Positions 15,768-30,183 of a stretch of 64,000 nucleotides of DNA are shown here, in pieces (positions within the stretch are counted from its first letter, which is position 1; every line of letters starts with the position of its first letter). The notes beneath the pieces are model-generated. The model worked only from the letters and a program-made list of their open reading frames with translations, was not told the origin of the DNA and searched no databases. The position numbers were made by a program, and so were the translations under genes. Location: assembly GCA_025201705.1 (NCBI GenBank), contig MU616586.1, positions 1 through 64,000 of the forward strand. The letters run 5' to 3'. This stretch comes from Dissophora ornata (Eukaryota; Mortierellomycota; Mortierellomycetes; Mortierellales; Mortierellaceae).

Positions 15768-17909
15768 ATGGCTCGACCTAGTCTGCCAGAGTATCGGCTG
15801 TCAGACAAGGCCATTCTCGCAGGCCTGCTCGTCTTTCGTGCCCTCAACGCCTGTCTCGTCACAACCTACTTCAGCCCAGACGAGTATTGGCAGGCACTCG
15901 AGGTCGGACACAGGATCACATTTGGATACGGCTATCTGACCTGGGAATGGGATGTCGGTCTCCGCTCTGTCCTGCACCCAGCTATCTTTGCAGTTCTCTA
16001 CAAGGTCTTGGCCCTGCTCGGCCTTGATGACGGCTCCCTATTTGTATGTCCCCTCTCGACCGATCTGCTTTACTCTGCCCTGAAATGCCTATTGATCTGA
16101 CCCATGCAAATATACTCTATCGTCACAATCCTTGCAGATCTATGCCCCGCGGCTGCTGCAATCAATCTTTGCAACGATCGCCGACTTTTACACATACCGG
16201 TTCGCGAATCGCCTGTTTGAGAACCAAGTGACTGCCAACTGGACGGTAAGAACGGCGCATTATCAGATCCAACACCAACCCCGCTTGCCAAGGCTAATAG
16301 ATGAATGTATTCTGCTGGACACAAATAGCTCTTCCTGTCAATGACCAGCTGGTGGAACTTCTTCTGCTCAACCAGGACACTTGCAAACTCAATGGAGGCT
16401 GCGCTGACTATCGTTTCTCTCTACTACTGGCCTTTCACCACCGCGTCGCCATTATTGTCGCCGTCGTCTCCGGCATCCTCGTCTCACAGATCCACTAAAC
16501 AGGGTAGTCAGAGGTTGTCGTTGGCTATTGCTTTCTTAACTTGCTTATTTCGTCCGACAGCTGCCATTATGTGGATCTTTCTAGGCGGTTCTTTGTTGAT
16601 CGGATACATGGTCAATAACGACTTCAAATCCGTTTTGACAACACTGGCTAACGTTGTAGTCATTGGGTAAGGGCCTAGAACCAACAACAAGCGTAAGAAA
16701 CAATGTCATCTCTCGCAGTGCTGCGGTAATGATGAAACGACTAACAACGCGCTCCACTTCTTGTTTTCTGACCTCAGAGGAGGCGCAGTGTTGGGATCCG
16801 CAGTACTGGATTCGACATTGCTCTACCAAGAATGGATCTGGACGCCAATTAATTTCCTCCGCGTCAATGTCCTTGAAGGAATTTCACTTTTCTACGGATC
16901 TTCACCCTGGCATTGGTATCTTTCACAGGGCATCCCACTCCTCTTTGGAACCCATCTGGTACCAGTACTCCAGGGATTATGGCACGCCTGGAATTCTGGC
17001 CCAGGAGCTCTAAATGCAAGCCTGAAACGCCAGATTCTATTCCTCAGTCTGTGGATGGTAGTGGTCTATAGCAGTCTGCAGCACAAGGAATGGCGATTCC
17101 TGTACCCAATATTGTACCCACTTTTACCCTTCGGAGGCGACTCTCTCTATAGGACATTTCTTCCTACTGGGGGCTGGAGGGGATCAAAGTTTGCACTGGC
17201 AGTAGTGGTTAGCTTGGTTGCTGTGAATGCGATTATGGCTTGGTATACGACCCTAGTGCATCAACGCGGGGTTGTTGATGTCATGGGATGGATTCGGGAA
17301 GAAGCCAGAATAGGACAGGTTCGGTCTGCTGGATTCCTGATGCCCTGCCACTCGACTCCATGGCTTAGCAACGTGCATCTGCGAGATACTGAGCCATTGG
17401 ATATCTGGTTTGTCACCTGCGAACCGCCTCTCGGGTAAGATTTGAGAAGATGCGTAGAGTGGCGGCTTTGTTGGTATGTCCCCGTGGTTACATGTCGCTT
17501 AATAGCCAAACTGAATTTTCTACTTTTGTAGTGATGTCGACGCTTCAACCTACAAAGACGAATCCGACATATTTTATGAGGATCCTGTCGCATTCATGAA
17601 AGAACGCAGTTCTAAGCTTGCAAACGAGAACTCGCCTGATGACAGCCATCTTGTTCTCTTCGAGGATCTCATCCGCTCTTGGTCAGATATGCCTCGCTGG
17701 CTGGAGACTCGTGGATATCGCGAGGTAAGCAGCGACAGGGAATAGGAACGAACTCTATCTTCATAAGAAACTTGATTCCGTCGTCTGATTCCATTCACTC
17801 ATTTTCCTCTCCCACGCGTCTGATGATCTAGTGCGCAAGGTTCTTCAACTCTCACTTCCACGACGACAGCCGGCGACGAGGCGACGTAGTCGTATATTGT
17901 AATATTTAG
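15768..17909 (+). CDS. GPI10: GPI mannosyltransferase 3 (Gpi10/PIG-B)
   Basis: Six exons (15768-16043, 16138-16245, 16329-16666, 16778-17434, 17532-17724, 17832-17909) encode 549 aa, close to human PIG-B (about 554 aa). It is a multi-pass ER membrane GT22 enzyme that adds the third mannose from dolichol-phosphate-mannose to the GPI-anchor precursor. Seen in the sequence: the luminal loop motif SPDEYWQALEVGH with the acidic pair Asp38-Glu39 expected for catalysis, GYLTWEWDVGLRS, TRTLANSMEA, and the family motif HKEWRFLYPIL, with many hydrophobic segments between. The start is the only ATG ahead of this motif set. All introns have canonical ends, and the joined length is divisible by three. Confidence 0.93.
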
Positions 17910-18140
17910 TTCATCATTAGACATATAATAAATATTCATCTAGATGTCTCCTATTTATTACTTTATTATTTACTGTTTTTTTATTTTTGATGACAATCCA
18001 TAGAAACAATTGTTGGCGATATTAGTGGCTCCTTTGCCTATATTGCACTAGATAATGAGTTATATTAAAATTGAACAGGATTATTGAGAGTTAAAGATTA
18101 GATTTGAAAAGGTGAGGTTGCGATGAACGATGCTGCTTCC

Positions 18141-21100
18141 TTATCGCCGAGCCGCCTGCATGACTTGTTGGTGTGAATGGGCCATATATATATCATCGTG
18201 GTGCATCGTATGGTATCCTGAATGTTGTGGGGGACTCATATAAAAATACTGTTTTTCCAACAGATTTTGCGCGGCGACAGGACTTATTAGCTGCTGATGT
18301 TGCTGTTTCAGTTGAGGCGGTGAGATTGGCGTTTCCATAAACCCACGGATAAAGGGTCCACCAGCGCCACCATTTCCACTAGGGCTATTGCCAAAATCAG
18401 GGCCTGCCACGCTCTGATATCCACCCGTTGGTAGTCTCACAAATTCAACTGAACCGCGAGCCCTCACTGGAGGTTGCTGTGCGTTTTGTTGTTGTTGTTG
18501 TTGTTGTTGTTGTTGCTGGGACGGCGAGTCCATTCTCTTGATACTGGGTCCTGTACGTACACGAGCAGATTGAGAGCGACGAGGCAAAGGATGCAACAGA
18601 GTTGTTGCAGGAATTGGGTACTGCGAGGCTGATGCTCCGCCAGGACCACTGGCACCACTGTTGTTACTGGGTCCCATCACAGACTGTCGCAAGTCCCTAG
18701 ACACGGTTTGGGGGAATGTCGCTCCCATTCGAGTCATGTGTGTCGTCGATCCTATTGGTGCGGCACCACTAGAGGCGGCGGACGGATAAGGCCCAGATGC
18801 CGCCATGGCAGATATACCCCTGTCGACAGAGTACGAATGGTGATGCCCCATATTTGGAGCCTCGGGGTTCTGTGGCGCTGGCAACTTGTATTCTACGGGG
18901 ATGTACTGCAGCTGTTGAGTCACATATGGCATATTGACAGGCCCGCGCATGGTAGCTTGGGGTTGATACACATGGGGCATGTAAGGTATCTGAGTGTTAA
19001 TAGGCAATACAAGGTTGTCCTCAAAGTACTCTGCCCTTCTGGGTGAAGTGACTCCGATATTGCTCATTGATGGCAAGAAAGGTCCAAGAGCGCTCCCTCT
19101 TCTGCTCAATATGATCGGCTGGTCATCGTCGGAGGTATCGCTGCTACTGTCGTTGTCGTAGTGTACGCCTGGAGCAAATGAGGATGGTGCGGTCGTCGCG
19201 ACAGTAGTCTCCTTGGTGTTGTTGTTGGAATCTACCATGGCCCTAATCTTGATCGATGGCTCAAGCTGGTCAAAAAGTTCTCGGGACTCTACTGAGTCCA
19301 GCTGTGACTTGTCACCATCAGTATTAACTGTCGTCGCGGCGATCGCAAGCAATTCGACTACCTCGTCGAGATCGTCTCCCACCTCAGTTCGGGCCTTATC
19401 CGTGACGTTATTAATAGTAGTACTTTCACCCTCGAATTCCAATTCCCGAACATCCTCAAGCGATTCGACAATCAAGTCCATACTTCCACGATCAACAGTA
19501 CCACCGTAGCTGTCAAAGACTGGGCTAGACTCTGTCCTAGGCGAGTCTTCCAACAACCGGGTGGAAAGCGTGCTCTGCAGTCTGCATCCCCTGCGAGAAG
19601 ACAGCGCGGAACCGGGATTTCTGCTTGGGTAGGCGGAGGAACTATCCGAGTCATATAAACTAGTAGCAGGCTTGTGTCTAGGGAGAACTCCTCGACTCGT
19701 ATATAGAATGGGCCCTTGCTGCTGTTGTTGTGACATGGTTGGGCCGTAGTTGGGGATGGCACTGTGTATGCCATAGGGATATCCAGACATTGCTGGATTC
19801 ACGTTTCCATGGCCATATTGTGCGTTGGAGCGACTCTGGAGGTGGAGATGGGCGTTTTGTCCGTAATACATCTGCTGTGGTTGCTGCTGATGTTGCTGTT
19901 GTTGTATGCGGTAGTCATCCATGCCATACATCACGTTGGGATCCAAGCCGCACTGTATACCATATCCCGCGGGGCCCTGTGTATGCTGTAGATGCTGCAA
20001 TTGCTGCTGCTGCTGCTGCTGCTGTCCGTATTCACCCATGTACTCTTCGTAGTACTCCTCCCTCGCCGCAGCTGCAGCTTCAGCTAGGACAGCCCTGTGT
20101 CGGTCCTTCATCCTATCCATCACATCCTCGACTCGTGATTTCTTGCCGCTGCCGTCACGGTGAGGAGATCCTGCTTTGTTTTGTTCCTGCTGTTGTTGTT
20201 GCTGTTGCTGTTGCTCATGCTGCTGTTGCTGCTGCTGAAGTACCAATTGCCTCTGTTTCAGCGCCTCTTGGCCATCGTCCGATTCGTCAGAGTCCGAGTT
20301 CTCACTTCCCTCGTCATCACTCGGCAGCTGGGTATTGGCCTTTTTGGCAGCCTCTCTTAGCTTTGTAACCGCTTCCGCTTTCTCTGCAGCCTCCTTGGCC
20401 AAAAGACCACGCGAATAAGATGAAAAATTGTTGCTAGTGCTGTTGTTATAGGATGTGGTCTTGGTAGTAGTGTCTATAGTAGCAGAATTCCCATAAATGT
20501 TGACAGTCGAACGATAAGGAATCGCGTTCGCCGTCACCATCTTCGCCGTGTTGGCAGTGGCGGAGGGTCCGAAACGTTGCTGCTGCTGCAATCTCAAGAA
20601 CGCATTATCCTTGAAAGCGCTGTTCTGGTCCAGTTTGCCGACTTTGAGGGGTCTACAGCTATTAGGGTCAGTTCTGGTATTGTCGCCGTTCACATTGCCG
20701 TCTGTCTGCTGTGAATCCCTTAGGTCCAACTGACGCGAGAGCTCAAACGCAAGCCCACAGTCTAATTGTTTATGGCAAAATTAGTAAAGCCGATCAGATC
20801 AAGGAATGCGTAATAGATGTTTCCTTCTGGACTGACTCCCAAAAATATTCACATTACCACCTAGATCCAGTTTATGTGTATGTCGTGGAGTATCGGGGGT
20901 CGATCCCGCTAACTCATCCATGATGTCGTCCATCAACGACAGAGACTGATTTTGTTGCGCCAACGACGCATTCAGATCCAAAGACCTTTTCTCTATTGTT
21001 GTCGGTATGCTCAGCGACAGTGTCGCCATTGTCGCTGACGCAGGCGTGGTCTCTACGGATGAAGAACCGGAGACTGTCGATGAAGAGCCTGCCGCTGATG

Positions 21101-21182
21101 TCGCCTTTCCCTCGTGCATTTCTGTGGACTGGTCGCCAGCCCTGGAAATTTTCTTTTTCAGAAGGCTAGTCAATTTGCCCAT
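18141..21182 (-). CDS. Hypothetical Q-rich, low-complexity protein
   Basis: Two exons, 21182-20858 and 20761-18141, join across a GTAATG...TAG intron (96 bp) and encode 981 aa. I do not recognise the family. It starts with a basic MGKLTSLLKKKIS, possibly a membrane-binding or nuclear targeting end. A Glu/Asp/Ser patch (about DDEGSENSDSDESDDG) is followed by several polyQ runs. One region looks helical and non-random: RVEDVMDRMKDRHRAVLAEA, then an Ala run and EEYYEEYMGEYG. The rest is Pro/Gln/Tyr/Ser-rich with SRRGSAL and SARVRTGPSIKR motifs that look like phosphorylation sites. This could be a polarity, cytoskeletal or RNP scaffold, but no function is claimed. The joined frame across the intron supports it being a real gene. 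Confidence 0.7.
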
Positions 21183-24142
21183 TGTCGAACTAAAACTCGC
21201 TGCAAATGATGTTGGTGTGAAGCGGTGGCTTGATTGCTTTAGTTGGTGTCTGGTGGGAAGACTGTTGATTATTGGATATGGTAGTATGTTTGAGGCAATG
21301 GGTAGAGGCTTGTGGGCAGATGGGATGTGTTCAAGTCTAGTTTGACGGAACCTAGTGAAGGATGAATGAGAAGGTAAGACAAGAGAAAGGGAGACGTGAT
21401 CACCATCTCAAATTTCACGAAAGCGTCAGAAGTGCCGAAAATCCAACGAGAAAACACTAGTTGTGAGTTTTGTGCGGTATTACAGGTGACGGTGGGAAAG
21501 GCAAAGGGAGAGGATGAGGAGAGGAGAACATGCATGAGGAACAAATTCAAGGAGGCGATGGGGACAGACTGACATCTTATTCATCCAATGGGCGAACTGG
21601 ACCGTTGCTCGCAGCTTAAATAGAGTGGCTACCATTTCTTTTTCTTTGCGATCGCCACTGCGTCAAGCTTCCAAGGCTTCGACTTATATGATAAACCCCT
21701 CGACTCTGCTAGGGCGGCTGCTGCTCATTTTGACGAGACTGTGCAATGACTGGAAAGATCGTAAAGTAGGTGCACGCAATGGCGAAGAGGAGTAGTAGGA
21801 ATAGACATAGGGGAGTTGGAGGAAAGAGAAGAGATGGTGCGAGTTGGCAGGGACACATACGGGATTCGTTCTACTACACTCACTGCCCAAAACGAGAAAG
21901 AGCCGCAATGCTTGTCGCATTGCTGTTAAAAAGGAGAAGAAAAGAATAACGACACAGGATCCGAACTTGATATTGCAACTCATGCAGAAAAAAAAAAAAA
22001 AAAAAAAAAAAAGCAAAAAAAAGCAAAAAAAGTAATGGCACCGGTCAAGGAGAGTGCCGTCATCTCTTCCCCTTTTCTTTGCATCACCAATTATTGTCGA
22101 CACCACCGATGTATTAGTTGTCGGCTTTTGTCTTTTCACGGTTTGCCATTGGCTCAATACACGTTCATTGATATACACACTCCCTCTCTTCAACTTGTAT
22201 TTCTCATTTTCCGATCTTGAGGGTAGAGCGTCATCCCAGCTAAGCGAAATTGCCAAAGCTCTCGATTGTTTGTTGCAAAAAGGTAATACGGAAAGTACAC
22301 ACAGATGGGCACAGTAGAAAATACCACCAAATGAGCGTGAAAGCATGACTTCGCCCAATGCAATACACGCGACGGAAAACAAAATCACCCATGTCCGCTA
22401 GATGAAAGCAGCTCAGAATCAATCCAGCTCAAGCAGAGAATCAAACAATTCCTAAACTAACTCGACTTAAAGCAGCTCTATCAGTTATGACCATAATCAT
22501 TGATGATGCGTATTTACCTTCCTTATCCTCCTTTTTATCTAAGAAATGAAACACCACGCGATATTTGAAACACGTTTTGCGGAGCTGAACGAACAATGAC
22601 GGTTGCAGTGCGAGCTTGGAGAGCACGTCTCGTTCCTAAGGGCAGCGGTGGTGTAAAGGAGCAAGTGAGGACGTGGTAGAGATGCCGGTTGAGAGGACGA
22701 AGGAAGAGAGAATTCTAAGAAAACCGGAGTGTATGACTTCAGCTCAGCGTTTTTAATGAACTCCGGGGAAAGGATGAGGAGGAAAGAAGCATGAGCGATA
22801 GCAACAGAAAAAAATTGGACATATTCAACCACGCGTCTCCTCGTTTTCTTCCAAGGAAGGATATATCTTTCCCAAAATGGGAGAGCAAGGACTGGAATGC
22901 AAGGCTGGACCATCGCATGGAAATTCTTGCCGCAAAAAGGCTTTATTTCACTCAAATAACATCACATCAGAGTATTTATGCCTTGGCGAATACTCAATGT
23001 ACTGTACAAACGAGTGACGATGAAAGAAGAGATCGGTCGATCGATAGAAGGAACCCCCAGAGGAGAAATTAATGAGGAGAGCGAGCGGCTGTTGCCATGA
23101 GCACTCCTCTTCTCTTTTTCGTTTATCCTGGTAACTGGGATCAGGATAATATGAGCTCGATAAGTCAACTAGACAAGATCAAGAATGAATAGTGACATCG
23201 ATATCATAAAACGCAATGGCATTGAGAAAAGTTAAAAAAACAAGGAGTGATCAAGAAATGCAAAGAAGAAAAAAGAAGGGAGAGCTAGGGTCAACTGGCT
23301 TTCTTTCCAAATGCTTCTTATCTTACTGTCTTTATTCTCCTTTTTCCTTTTTTTTTTTTTTTTTTGCGCCTGCCATTGCGACTCTCCAGGCCGGCATTGA
23401 GTGGGCTTGGGCTGTGCTGGTAATGGCATGCACGCATTTCGCACAATGTCCACGATTGGTCCCTGCCCTTAGCCTTATCCGGGACTAACTCGATCGAGGA
23501 AGTAGTCATTGGGAATCTACTGGGAAGTGCGATGGTAGCACTTGTACAGGATAACATAGCCCTTCTTGGCTTGTCAATTTGATCTGTGAAAAAAATCCAT
23601 CCCGATAAACTCGTGTAGCCGACCAACATTCTTGCCACGTGGAACGCACATAATACAATTTACGATCCTGATTTCAGCAATGTTCGTGAACAGGCTGTGC
23701 CTCTCCTCTTCTGTCGTGCCTTGCTCGCTTTTCTGAACTCCTTTTTATGTCTCCGCATGGAAAAATGCTGTAAATAGGAAAAACGGCCTTGAAGAATCGT
23801 CAAATCTTCTTTCTCTTTTCAACGGACGTGTCACATTTCATCGTGTTTGCACAGCCACCTGTTGGAAAAAAGCACGGACCACCAAATGCCACAAACGCAA
23901 AATACGCGACACAATCGTGGCTCGACACAGATACTACAACATACGAATACGAGGAGGCGTATCAGGCTGCACGAAGAATCTCTTATGTGAAAAAATACTG
24001 ACTGCCAATAGAAAGCATCCATTCATGTCTCCCTTTGTGGTATTTAAATTACTATTCTGCAGCAATACTTTTTCTTGATTATTATTATTGTCAAAGTCGG
24101 TAGAACCCTTATGCTTTCATTGGGCGACTTTTTCATTGATAT
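21183..24142. other. Gene-poor region upstream of the Q-rich gene and downstream of TAF5
   Basis: Nearly 3 kb with no supported coding sequence. It has an A25 run followed by AGCAAAAAAAAGC-type sequence (21988-22030) and a T-rich run near 23347-23365. The longest reading frame (21684-22388, minus) begins at a non-ATG codon and consists of simple sequence. Confidence 0.6.
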
Positions 24143-27121
24143 CTAATTGCCTGAAAAAGCTCCAATAGCCAAGCACAAGTTGCGCTTCGTGAACTGCACT
24201 TTATAGATCGGTGTCCGCTTCGTCGGGAACGTCGCCAAATGGTCTTCTGACTCCAATGGCGCTGCAGCCGCAGCACCAGCTGCAGAGCCGGTCATCTTCC
24301 TGTTCAGCCGATCCAGCGCAGGAGAGTGGATCTGTGAGCTTGCCGTAGGCGAGGTGACTCCCGACACCCCTCCATTGACATGAGCACCTGCTCCATCCCG
24401 ACCATCCTGCAAGATACGATGCGACGATGATGATCCCGACGAGCTATCCTTCTTTACATCCCAAGCCCTGACTGTACAGTCTGCACTTCCCGAGACCAAC
24501 ACGCTACCATCTTGACTAAAGTCTAATGAATAGATCACGCCCTGATGGCCTGTCATTTTTTTCATGCGCTTTCCAGACCCCAGATCCCAGAGCTGAATCG
24601 TTCGGTCCTCTCCCGCGGATGCCATCATGCGGCCGTCCGGTGACATGGCGATCGCTTGCACCGCACCAACGTGGCCAGTGAAAACCCGGACACAAGTTCC
24701 TCTCTGAACATCCCACAGTCTTGCAGTTTTGTCGCTTGACCCTGTCACGACATATTTCGAGTTTGGATGGAATTTGACAGTCTACAATGAATGACAAATA
24801 GTATCAGGTTTGCGCCCACTCCAAATTCAAATAGACTCATCAAGTAATCTGCATCATCATCAAGTATACACATACGTCAACATCAGATAAATGTCCAGCA
24901 AAGATTCTCAGAGGGTAAATATGGTCGCAGCTCCAGAGTCTGGCAGTTCGATCATGTGACGCCGTTGCAAAGTAAAATCCTTGTGGTCCGAAATCGACAT
25001 CCCAAACAGGGTAGTTGTGTCCCTTGTAACAAACCAGATTGGTTAATGTGCTCGTGCTCCATAGGCGCGCTATACCACCATTACAGCAATGATTAGTCTT
25101 TCATTTATACATTCCACTGATGCGATTAAATATCTTAGATGGTGACCCGAAACGACGCCTCATACCTGTCTTATCCTCTGAGCATGTAATGAGATACTTG
25201 TTATCTGGGCTGAAGCTGGCTCCAAACACAGGTCCTGCGTGTCCAATAAGTTTCCTTGACTCAGATCCATTCTTCTCCCGAACTCTATTCAAATCATTGG
25301 CTGCATTTAAATACAAACATATTAGGTCCTGCACAAGTTGTGAATAGATATAAACAAGACAGGGCATGTCCTATGGCGCCGCTTACAGTCGTTGATATGT
25401 GCTGGGTTAAAATTGTTCTTAAATCCCCGAAGTTTTTCCCCATTCAGACTCCACAGTCTAACATAAGATTCTGAGAATCCTGCCGCCATCATTGTAGCGT
25501 CCTCAGAGACTGCCACACAATTGATGTTCTCGTGCGCGTTGTGGAACGTGTAAGCACATATTGAGGGCAGGCTAGAGGGACCTAGTGCAACACGTTTCCG
25601 AGAGTCCCGAAGAGCTTCGATCTCTGCCTGAATATCATTACCCTTGCTAGTTGACCCCGGAGACAATGGTAATAGCGCACTTGTGTTAGAAAATGATGAA
25701 ACTCCGTCCTGTTGCATATTCAGTTGCCTCTGATGCAAAACCTTACAATGGTGGCAACGGTACATCGTCCCGCGATGGAGAGTCAACTCCTGCTTCTGTC
25801 TTCACTTTTTTATATTCCTCCATAAGTGATGCAGGAGTGTCACCATTCATGGTCTAATAATATAGAAGAACACGTCCGTTAAGTTGTTGGGATCTTGGAA
25901 ATGAAGGACGCAAGTTGCAAACAGCAACAATATAGAGGTTGTTATTACCGTGTCACCGCCTACTTGTGCCTCTTCTTCCTTCAATGTCTGCTCCACTTGG
26001 TCCCGGAATGCAGCGTCGACTGGCATCTGACCCAGTGTAACGCTTTTCTGATTGAATGCTGACAGCTGTTGCGTTCCATGTCCAGCAATTCCAATAACTT
26101 CATCTTCGCCCGCGTTCGCATTCCCAACTTGATAAAAATAAAAAACAAAAAAAGGTGTCAGAGCTGCCGAATATCAACCTCGAATTACAGCCTTTCCTTG
26201 CAATACACCCACATCTATTCTCACCTTGAATGTCCAAGTGCTGGTTCACGATCCTGAGCAGCACAATAAAGTTATTGTCCTCCAAAAATGCGATCATCAG
26301 TCCAAACGCTACAGGCGCCATGCGCAAGTGGTATTTGTTGGTTTTGTATATCTGCGCCAGCTCGTTCTCTTGGACATGTTGAGCGTCCGTGATTGTCGCT
26401 AGTCGAGCAACGTCCTGTGAATGCATCTCCTGGTGATCCGACTGAAAGCTTTCCATGAACAATTTGGCTAGAATGAGGAAAGGTGACTGGTAAGTATGTT
26501 GTGCTCCAATCTTAGTAATACTAATAGCCGGCAAGGGATCCTGAAATCATACCTTGATCCTTCAGGCCTCTATTCACGAGATTCAAATAACTGTGGACAA
26601 AAAGCGGGAACAAAATCGATATGAGCTCTGGCTATTTGATCGGCGCAAGTAGAATAGGCATTGTGCGTCAGAATCACCGGAAAAGATAAAGACCGCCTTA
26701 TAATGCAGAAACCACTGAGGGAAGCAGGACTGCCTGTGACGCGTACCTTGTACAAATCCAGCGAATTCTCAACCCATCTTCTCAAGGACGAGTAAGCCTG
26801 CTCATAGGCATCGGGACTCGCCAGTTCGTCTTTGTCGTGCTTCTTTGCTGCCGCGCCAGCAGCGCCCTGTTCCGTCGAGGCGAAAGAAGCCTCGAGCTCC
26901 TCGAGGGTCATGAGGTTGGCTTCACGTTTTAGCGCGACCTCAGCCTGCTTGTAGCCCTTTTGGTTGAGGTAATTCAATACGATCCTGTCCACATCCTGCT
27001 GGGTCTGCGGTGCTTGCGATGGTGCCTGCTGTTGCTGTTGTGGTGGATTTGTCGAGGGAACGTCCTGAGATGGGCCAGTAGAGGCACCAGCGCCTTTACT
27101 GTCGGCAGCAGAGTCGGACAT
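24143..27121 (-). CDS. TAF5: TFIID subunit TAF5 (LisH-NTD2-WD40)
   Basis: Nine exons on the minus strand (27121-26747, 26631-26553, 26467-26225, 26127-25949, 25853-25747, 25646-25387, 25300-25166, 25069-24876, 24781-24143) encode 736 aa. Order: a Gln/Pro-rich start; LisH ([20 protein letters not shown], about 40-75); the TAF5-specific NTD2 dimerisation domain (about 105-235, with [19 protein letters not shown] and [15 protein letters not shown]); a linker with the conserved DDVPLPPFKGND and [12 protein letters not shown]; then six to seven WD40 repeats (about 375-640, e.g. [28 protein letters not shown]). The end, [20 protein letters not shown], is the conserved TAF5 C-terminus. Known role: scaffold of TFIID, in many fungi also SAGA. 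Two acceptors are AAG- or TAG-type with CTAAC branch points. Divergent from SIW14. Confidence 0.95.
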
Positions 27122-27553
27122 GTCGTGAAAAAGTGGCGCTGGATTCCTGTCGCGTGATGGGATCGAATGAGAGAGGACGTTGTTTGCTCAAGAATGAACC
27201 TTTTACTCCCTTGCAGGCAAACGGCCACAGTTTGGTGGCTGATCACATGATTAATAATCACATGACTCAAAGCCACTTTGCCCATTTCACTGGACTCTGT
27301 CTGTCCCACAGAGCTGCAGAACAAGCAAGCTGGTGGTGACAGAAGGCGAGGTGCCTGGGGAATGCATTTGTCCATTCATAATCGACCCATTTGGCTAAAC
27401 AGATATTAAAACCTGCATCTGCGACTATCCCCGCTGCACGCCCATTCACGACCTGCGTACATTATCAACTACTCATCACTGGGCAAGCTCGGAACAAACG
27501 GCTCCAGTTTTTTTTTTTTTGGACAACTGCAGTTACTTCACCACGACAGTGGG
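27122..27553. promoter_or_regulatory. 432-bp bidirectional promoter region of TAF5 and SIW14
   Basis: Only 432 bases separate the two divergent start codons, so both promoters must lie here unless UTRs overlap. Visible elements are three close CACATGA motifs around 27244-27265 and a T12 run at about 27509-27520 just before the SIW14 start. No clear TATA box is seen. Confidence 0.6.
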
Positions 27554-29823
<2,270 letters not shown>

Positions 29824-30183
29824 AGTAATTGAAGTCAATGTTTGGACGTCACGTCTCTACTGCATTGATTTCGTGAACAATAAATACGTACAATAATTGA
29901 AGACGAGAAAGTGAGCTGGCTCGTACTTTCAAGTCTCTCTCCTGCATCTACACTCTATTCCGCATCTTTCGTTATTTTTCAAATGTACTACACGTTTAGG
30001 TATGAATGCGTATGTTTTTTATTGACTGGTATATAATTCACTTCTGTGCTAAAAAGCGCTTGCCAAGCGACTTGAATTTATTTGTTCGTCCGTACTCTTT
30101 TTTTTCGATCTTTTAGTACCACCATCTTTCGACGGCAATTATTTTGTCTTCGGGACGAACTGGCTAATCAGGGGAGATACCCC
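29824..30183. other. Intergenic space between convergent SIW14 and bZIP genes
   Basis: A 360-bp, A/T-rich stretch holding the two 3' UTRs. AATAAA occurs at 29879-29884, about 56 bases past the SIW14 stop, and is the best poly(A) signal candidate for that gene. Nothing else is seen. Confidence 0.6.

Noticed and set aside
21684..22388. 234-codon minus-strand frame downstream of TAF5
   Set aside because: It starts at a non-ATG codon, includes a translated A/T homopolymer, and has no recognisable protein features.
25647..25786. Reading TAF5 straight through 25746-25647 as coding
   Set aside because: The frame continues but breaks the conserved PLPPFKGND linker and starts out of frame with the upstream exon. 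A GTAAGG...CTAAC...TAG intron restores both.
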